Source: Rhodococcus sp. (in: high G+C Gram-positive bacteria) (lineage in GTDB: Bacteria > Actinomycetota > Actinomycetes > Mycobacteriales > Mycobacteriaceae). From it: a DNA stretch of 64,000 bases. This document shows, piece after piece, positions 59,668 through 64,000 of the stretch. The translations under genes and the position numbers were made by a program. Position 1 is the first letter of the stretch. Each line of letters begins with the position of its first letter. Below the pieces are notes generated by a model, which saw nothing but the letters and a program-made list of their open reading frames with translations, made no database searches and was not told the origin of the DNA. The DNA lies in NCBI RefSeq assembly GCF_023264675.1, contig NZ_JAHFVG010000021.1:1-64000 (forward strand), given 5' to 3'.

Positions 59668-61401
59668 TTGCGGCAGGTGCACACACTGGGCGTCAGGGTG
59701 GGGGCCGCCGCGGCCACCGCATTGGTTCTGGCAGCGTGTACCGCCAATCCGCCTCCTCCCGTCGAGAGCGAGCCGACCGTTGTAACCACGACGGCCGCTC
59801 CGCCCGTCGAGACCGGCGACCCGGTCGTCGTCGCCATCGACGACGTGGGGATCGGGTTCAACCCCCATCTGCTGGCGGATCAGTCGCCTGCCAATTCGGC
59901 CGTCAGCTCACTGGTCCTGCCGAGCCCGTTCCGGGCCGTTGCCGATCAGGCGGATCCGTCGAACACGCTGTGGGTTCCGGATTCCACGGTCCTCGTCTCG
60001 GCCGAGGTGACGTCGCAGAGCCCGTTCACCATCAGATATCAGCTACGAAACGAAGCTCAGTGGTCCGACGGCGCTCCGATCGCCGCCGAGGACTTTCGCT
60101 ACCTGTGGCAGCAGATGATTTCGCAGCCAGGGGTGATCGATCCCGCCGGTTACGCGCTGATCGACAACGTGGCCTCGTCCGGCGGTGGCAAGACAGTGAA
60201 CGTGACGTTGAGCGAGCCGTATCCCAACTGGCAGCGGCTGTTCACCGACCTTCTGCCGAGCCATCTCCTCAAGGATTCGCCCGGAGGGTTCCAAACCGGT
60301 CTGAGCGAGAACGTTCCGGTGTCCGGAGGCCGATTCAACATCAAATCGATCGATCAGGGTCGTGACGAGATCCTGCTCGAACGTAACGACAGGTTCTGGG
60401 ACGAGCCCGCGCGTCCCGACGGGATTCTGCTCCGCCGCGGGGGAACGGCTGCGCAACTGGCCGATTCGCTGCGCTCGAAAGATGCTCAGGCTGCTCAGGT
60501 TCGGGCAGGCACGGCCACCGAGGCTCAGCTCGCAGCGATACCAGGTGTGCGAACCGGAATGCGTTTCCAGCCGCGTGTTCTCGACCTGACTCTCAACGGC
60601 CGAACGCCGATGTTGACGGATCCTGTTGCGCGGCAAGGTGTCATGGGTCTGCTGGACAGTGCGCTGCTCTCGACGGTGGCGGCGGGTTCCGGTTCGGTCG
60701 ATCATCCTGCACGGGCGCAACTCACCAGTCCTTCCGAACCCGGATACGCCCCGACGGCTCCGACGCCGATCGGTCGCGAGGCAGCCCTGGCGCTCCTCGC
60801 TCGGGCCGGCTACACGGCGACGCCGGAAGGTGTCCTGCAGAAGGCAGATGTGCCGGTGGAGTTCGTGATCGGAGCAGTGGAGAACGATGCGACCGCGCTC
60901 GCGGTCGCCAACACGGCAGCCGATCAGCTCACCAGTGCGGGAATCGCCGCCACCGTGACGCCGTTGCCCCCGGACGAGTTGTACGGGACGGCGCTGACCA
61001 CTCCTGCGGTCGATGCCGTGGTCGGTTGGACAAGCGTCGGGCTCGATCCGGCGACGGTCGCGGCGTCTCGATTCGGTTGCACAGTAACCAATTCGGCGGT
61101 TCCTGCCGGCGAAGGATCTGGCAACGACACCACGCCGCCGACGCCGAGCAACCTGTCGGGACTGTGTGTGCCCGCGCTCCAACCGTCGATCGATCGTGCG
61201 CTTCGCGGAGAACTCACGGCAGTACAGTTCGCCGCCGAGGCGGAACCGGCTCTGTGGGCCCTGTCCGCGGTGTTGCCGATCATGCAGGATTCATCGGTCG
61301 TCGCCGTGGGCGACGGTGTGGAAGGTGTGTCGCTGGCGGGGCCGATCGAGGTCGGCATCTTCGGCGATTCAGCAGAGTGGATGAGGATCAAGACCAAGTG
61401 A
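59668..61401 (+). CDS. lpqW: ABC-type substrate-binding lipoprotein, LpqW-like
   Basis: 577 residues from TTG 59668, chosen because AAGGAG lies six bases upstream; a longer frame would include the terminator. Signal and lipobox VRVGAAAATALVLAACT. The rest is a family-5 (DppA/OppA-like) binding fold: NEAQWSDGAPIAAEDFRYLWQQM, VTLSEPYPNWQRLF, LLPSHLLKD and RVLDLTLNGRTPMLTDPVARQGVM. LpqW of mycobacteria steers PIM/LAM branching by acting near PimE, which lies four genes upstream. Its stop overlaps mshB as GTGA. Confidence 0.87.
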   Translation: MRQVHTLGVRVGAAAATALVLAACTANPPPPVESEPTVVTTTAAPPVETGDPVVVAIDDVGIGFNPHLLADQSPANSAVSSLVLPSPFRAVADQADPSNTLWVPDSTVLVSAEVTSQSPFTIRYQLRNEAQWSDGAPIAAEDFRYLWQQMISQPGVIDPAGYALIDNVASSGGGKTVNVTLSEPYPNWQRLFTDLLPSHLLKDSPGGFQTGLSENVPVSGGRFNIKSIDQGRDEILLERNDRFWDEPARPDGILLRRGGTAAQLADSLRSKDAQAAQVRAGTATEAQLAAIPGVRTGMRFQPRVLDLTLNGRTPMLTDPVARQGVMGLLDSALLSTVAAGSGSVDHPARAQLTSPSEPGYAPTAPTPIGREAALALLARAGYTATPEGVLQKADVPVEFVIGAVENDATALAVANTAADQLTSAGIAATVTPLPPDELYGTALTTPAVDAVVGWTSVGLDPATVAASRFGCTVTNSAVPAGEGSGNDTTPPTPSNLSGLCVPALQPSIDRALRGELTAVQFAAEAEPALWALSAVLPIMQDSSVVAVGDGVEGVSLAGPIEVGIFGDSAEWMRIKTK

Positions 61402-62282
61402 GATTGCTGCTCGTTCACGCACACCCGGACGACGAGACCATCACCACCGGCGGCACCATCGCGCATTACGTGCGCGCCGGCGTCGACGTCACGGTTCTGA
61501 CCTGTTCGCTCGGTGAGGAGGGTGAGGTCATCGGCGAGCGGTGGGCCGGTCTCGTGGCCGACGAAGCCGATCAGCTCGGCGGCTATCGGATCCACGAACT
61601 CGACCGTGCTCTCGGCGTTCTCGGATCGAACCCGCCGCGGTTTCTGGGCGGAGCCGGAAGATGGCGTGATTCCGGAATGGCGGGCACTCCTGCCGCCTTG
61701 AATCCGCGTGCGTTCGTCAATGCCGATCCCGACGAAGCACTGTCCGCGATGGTCTCGGTCGTGCGCGAGGTGCGGCCCCACGTAATCGTCGGCTACGACC
61801 CGGAGGGTGGCTACGGGCATCCCGACCACCAGCAGGTGCACGCTCTGGTGACCGCGGCATTCGATGTCGCAGGCACCGATCGATACCCGGAGGCCGGGCA
61901 GCCGTGGGCTCCGCAGAAGTTCTACTGGACGGTCACCGGTGAAAACCAGCTGCGCGACGGTCTCGCCGCCGTCGCCGAGGTTCCGCCGGGGTGGCGCATG
62001 CCCGAGGAGGGCGAACTGCCCAGCGTTCCGGAGGGCGAGGTCACCACCTCGCTCGACGTCCGCGGTGTGTTCGATCAGAAGAGGGACGCCCTGCACGCGC
62101 ACGCGACTCAGGTGACCGTCGCCCCGTCGGGGCTCGAATATGCGCTTTCGAACAACATCGTCCAACCGATCCTGGCCGAAGAGCAGTACGTACTGGTTCG
62201 GGGTGAACTCGGCGAGCCCGCCGAGTCGGGTAGGGAGAGCGACCTGTTTTCCGGCGTACTAGACTATGACGCGGATCACTAG
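61398..62282 (+). CDS. mshB: GlcNAc-Ins deacetylase MshB (mycothiol synthesis)
   Basis: 294 residues from GTG 61398 within the lpqW stop. LLLVHAHPDDETITTGGTIAHY (AHPDDE at 8-13) and GYGHPDHQQVH are the zinc motifs of LmbE-type deacetylases; TCSLGEEGEVIGERW and GYRIHELDRALGVLG are MshB-specific. It deacetylates GlcNAc-inositol in mycothiol synthesis, the main low-molecular-weight thiol of actinomycetes. Coupled to lpqW. The order lpqW-mshB recalls Rv1166-Rv1170 in reduced form. Confidence 0.95.
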   Translation: MRLLLVHAHPDDETITTGGTIAHYVRAGVDVTVLTCSLGEEGEVIGERWAGLVADEADQLGGYRIHELDRALGVLGSNPPRFLGGAGRWRDSGMAGTPAALNPRAFVNADPDEALSAMVSVVREVRPHVIVGYDPEGGYGHPDHQQVHALVTAAFDVAGTDRYPEAGQPWAPQKFYWTVTGENQLRDGLAAVAEVPPGWRMPEEGELPSVPEGEVTTSLDVRGVFDQKRDALHAHATQVTVAPSGLEYALSNNIVQPILAEEQYVLVRGELGEPAESGRESDLFSGVLDYDADH

Positions 62283-62321
62283 ATCCAGCGGGTCGGCCGA
62301 GCTTGGGGTGGGACAGAAGCT

Positions 62322-62480
62322 ATGTACAACTGGATCGTGCAGGACGCCATCGTTGCGTTCGTCAACTCGTTGATGCCGGACTTTCCGCGTCAGGAAATCC
62401 TGTATCAGAACGGGCTGACGGACATTGCATCCGCGCTCAGTTCCCTTCTGACATCGTTGGGATACCCTCCGGTCTCCTGA
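62322..62480 (+). CDS. Small ORF of 52 residues after mshB
   Basis: ATG 62322 to TGA 62480. The peptide starts MYNWIVQDAIVAFVNSL and contains PRQEILYQNGLTD and ALSSLLTSLG. It is hydrophobic, weakly charged, without a signal peptide, and could form two amphipathic helices. GGGGTGGGAC precedes it. It is 39 bp after mshB and 30 bp before the next gene in the same direction. Its coding status is uncertain; the reading frame has the third-position G/C bias seen in real genes here. Confidence 0.5.
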   Translation: MYNWIVQDAIVAFVNSLMPDFPRQEILYQNGLTDIASALSSLLTSLGYPPVS

Positions 62481-62510
62481 CCGTCGGCGGGATACGTCAG
62501 TATTGGGTGC

Positions 62511-62960
62511 ATGATCTCGAAGGCCGCATCCAATACTGTCGTGCTCGTATCGAGAGCGACGCTCGCAGTGCTGATCTTCGACGGTTTCCTGTGCGGCATT
62601 CTGTCGGTCCTCTTCCTCCCCGCCTACCTCGGTTCGGTACCCATGCCGGTCAGCGCCGTGCTCGCAGGAATCGCCAACGTGATGCTGCTGTTCGCGGCAC
62701 GGAAAGTGGCCGATCAGCCACTGTCCATAGCGTCGCCGCTTATCGGATGGTGCGTCGCGGTGCTCGTGTGCATGTTCGGCGGGCCGGGCGGTGACGTCTT
62801 GCTCCTGGCAGATTGGCGCACAGCGTTGCTGCTGGTCGGCGGTCTGGTACCCCCGGGGATCCTGCTGTTCGGCTGGCGCCTCAAGGCGATCACAGCCCAG
62901 CATGAGCCGCCGCAGCCCGGAGCACATTCTCGATCATCGCCGGGGTCAGTCGCCCGGTGA
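62511..62960 (+). CDS. Four-helix membrane protein (Rv1171-like)
   Basis: 149 residues from ATG 62511. Four hydrophobic helices (SRATLAVLIFDGFLCGILSVLFLPAYLG, VSAVLAGIANVMLLFAARKVA, SIASPLIGWCVAVLVCMFGG and TALLLVGGLVPPGILLFGWRL) and a short polar tail. It follows mshB as Rv1171 does in M. tuberculosis. Function unknown. Its 3' end overlaps the convergent uracil-DNA glycosylase gene by 71 bp. Confidence 0.75.
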   Translation: MISKAASNTVVLVSRATLAVLIFDGFLCGILSVLFLPAYLGSVPMPVSAVLAGIANVMLLFAARKVADQPLSIASPLIGWCVAVLVCMFGGPGGDVLLLADWRTALLLVGGLVPPGILLFGWRLKAITAQHEPPQPGAHSRSSPGSVAR

Positions 62961-63582
62961 AGGTGTTCTGCTGGCTCACGTGATAGCTCCCGAACAGACG
63001 TATGCCGCCTAGATCCACTTCGACACCATGGCCGAATTTCGGCCGCGGTTTCGGGATCTCCCAGCCGTTCTTCTCGAGAACCGGGAGCAGGGACTGCCAT
63101 CCGAAACCACCCAGTACGACGATCGATCGCAGTGTCGGCTTCAGCAGTGCGAGTTCGACATCCAGCCATTTCCGGCAGCGATCGCGCTCGGTGGTGGTCG
63201 GCTTGTTGTCCGGGGGAGCGCAGTGCACCGGGGCGGTGATGCGAACGCCCCGCAATGTCAGTCCGTCGTCGAGATGAACCGACGTCGGTTGGCTGGCGAG
63301 TCCGACGGCATGGAGCGCGGCGTAGAGAACGTCGCCGCTTCGGTCGCCGGTGAACATCCGGCCGGTCCGGTTGGCGCCGTGCGCTGCCGGTGCGAGCCCG
63401 ACGATCAGTACACGTGCATCCGGTGGACCGAAACCGGGAACTGCTTTGCCCCAATATGTTTCGTCGCGAAATGCAGCTCGCTTCTCGGTGGCGACCTTCT
63501 CTCGCCAGTTGACCAGCCGTCGGCATGCACGGCACGCGGTGACCGCGTGGTCGAGCTGCTCGATGGTTGTCAGCGCGCCCAC
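62890..63582 (-). CDS. udgB: Uracil-DNA glycosylase, type 5 (UdgB)
   Basis: 230 residues from GTG 63582. VLIVGLAPAAHGANRTGRMFTGDRSGD is the family-5 first motif, and SYHVSQQNTFTGRLTP the second. Cysteines in ACRACRRLVNWREK and VHCAPPDNKPTT provide the four iron-sulfur ligands. It removes uracil and some other deaminated bases. The start lies 13 bp inside the upstream PH-domain gene. Together with Ogt and Ada-AlkA it makes three base-repair systems in the window. Confidence 0.9.
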   Translation of the reverse strand: MGALTTIEQLDHAVTACRACRRLVNWREKVATEKRAAFRDETYWGKAVPGFGPPDARVLIVGLAPAAHGANRTGRMFTGDRSGDVLYAALHAVGLASQPTSVHLDDGLTLRGVRITAPVHCAPPDNKPTTTERDRCRKWLDVELALLKPTLRSIVVLGGFGWQSLLPVLEKNGWEIPKPRPKFGHGVEVDLGGIRLFGSYHVSQQNTFTGRLTPAMIENVLRAAAAHAGL

Positions 63583-64000
63583 GTGTCGCCTGCGCCCGGC
63601 GTAACGGCCTCGACGAGTGCCCAGGCCTGCTCGATCGGGATGTCGAGTACTTCGTAGTGTCCGACGCCCGCGGGTGTCGCGGCGATCACTGTCGCGACGC
63701 CTGCTCGCCGCTGGAAGAAGCTCTGCCTCACTGTCCAACCGATGATGCCGGCAGCTTCGAGGCTGTGACGCGTGCGGTCGAGCGAGCCGTGCCGGGTGAT
63801 CAGCCAACCGGGCAGGACAGCGTGCCCGAGTCCGCGGTAGCGATCCCATGCCACGACCAGAGCTCCGAGAATCAGCACGACGACGGCGATCCAGACGAGT
63901 GGGGGAATCGGTGCGCCGAACGCTTCGGCGAGTGCGATGATCGCAGCGAGAACGAGCACCGGAACAACGGCGCGTGTGTACCGGCGACGTCGAGCGATCG
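63570..64000 (-). CDS. PH-domain (bPH2/DUF304) membrane protein, 5' end cut by the window edge
   Basis: The frame runs without a stop from the right edge to TGA at 63570, about 143 codons. It begins ...RRRRYTRAVVP, then a transmembrane segment (LVLAAIIALAEAFGAPIPPLVWIAVVVLILGALVVAWDRYRGLGHAVL) and a bPH2 domain: GWLITRHGSLDRTRHSLEAAGIIGWTVRQSFFQRRAGVATVIAATPAG. The true N-terminus, probably with a first bPH2 domain, is outside the window. It precedes and overlaps the uracil-DNA glycosylase gene. Confidence 0.82.
   Translation of the reverse strand, partial: IARRRRYTRAVVPVLVLAAIIALAEAFGAPIPPLVWIAVVVLILGALVVAWDRYRGLGHAVLPGWLITRHGSLDRTRHSLEAAGIIGWTVRQSFFQRRAGVATVIAATPAGVGHYEVLDIPIEQAWALVEAVTPGAGDTWAR

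Noticed and set aside
57574..59868. A 764-codon open frame antisense to typA and lpqW
   Set aside because: It mirrors the codon structure of typA, has the low-complexity Asp/Val/Glu composition of a GC-rich shadow and shows no domain.
1..64000. tRNA or rRNA genes, riboswitches
   Set aside because: No cloverleaf-like segments, rRNA signatures or recognisable riboswitch cores were seen by eye; a covariance-model scan would be decisive.

Overview
The window reads as chromosome of a high-GC, mycolic-acid-type actinomycete, most likely Rhodococcus or a close Nocardiaceae relative. Three things point there: the codon usage and frequent GTG/TTG starts; envelope genes such as a PimE-like mannosyltransferase, an LpqW-like lipoprotein, an antigen-85-like esterase and the mycothiol gene mshB; and gene order. 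From memory of Mycobacterium tuberculosis gene order, 2.3-10.8 kb matches Rv1094-Rv1111c, ychF at 29.1 kb matches Rv1112, and 50.5-63 kb matches Rv1157c-Rv1171. The blocks between these look genus-specific or accessory. I found no rRNA, tRNA, CRISPR array or prophage.

Layout. 0-2.2 kb: the tail of an IS30-type transposase abuts a limonene-epoxide-hydrolase-like gene coupled to a lipoprotein serine hydrolase. 2.3-10.8 kb: conserved block of a degenerate acyl-ACP desaturase, fumarase, GlpX, XseA/XseB, IspH and a frameshifted repeat protein. 10.9-19.7 kb: DNA maintenance (RmuC, SbcD/SbcC, Ogt, Ada-AlkA) plus an AI-2E-type exporter. 19.7-26.2 kb: carbon metabolism (CstA with its small partner, a ROK repressor, and divergent edd-eda of the Entner-Doudoroff pathway). 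26.2-30.2 kb: dispanin-like protein, SDR, XRE regulator, F420 oxidoreductase and YchF.

30.2-50.4 kb is the most accessory part. It holds remnants of a DUF1697 gene and a GntR gene, a GntR/LEH-like/metallo-hydrolase cassette, a TetR-carboxylesterase operon, a glycosyltransferase-pyruvyltransferase pair, an epoxide hydrolase facing a CGNR regulator with a perfect 19-bp operator, a four-copy 50-bp repeat array, an amylosucrase, an antigen-85-like esterase, and a LysB-like/WS-DGAT-like lipid gene pair. 50.4-64 kb: two related secreted proteins flank TerD, a Tat-exported DUF1906 protein and an MFS transporter. PimE, pterin dehydratase, MutT, TypA, LpqW, MshB and a type-5 uracil-DNA glycosylase follow.

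Genes are tightly packed. ATGA or GTGA start/stop overlaps occur at 521-524, 13356-13359, 18202-18205, 31509-31512, 33540-33543, 36129-36132, 49514-49517 and 61398-61401, implying translational coupling. Two palindromic intergenic repeat families (a CATGAATGGACCAC type and an ATGTATTC-GCTCAC type) sit between convergent or consecutive genes and probably act as terminators. Several very small genes (58, 52 and 24 codons) are proposed.
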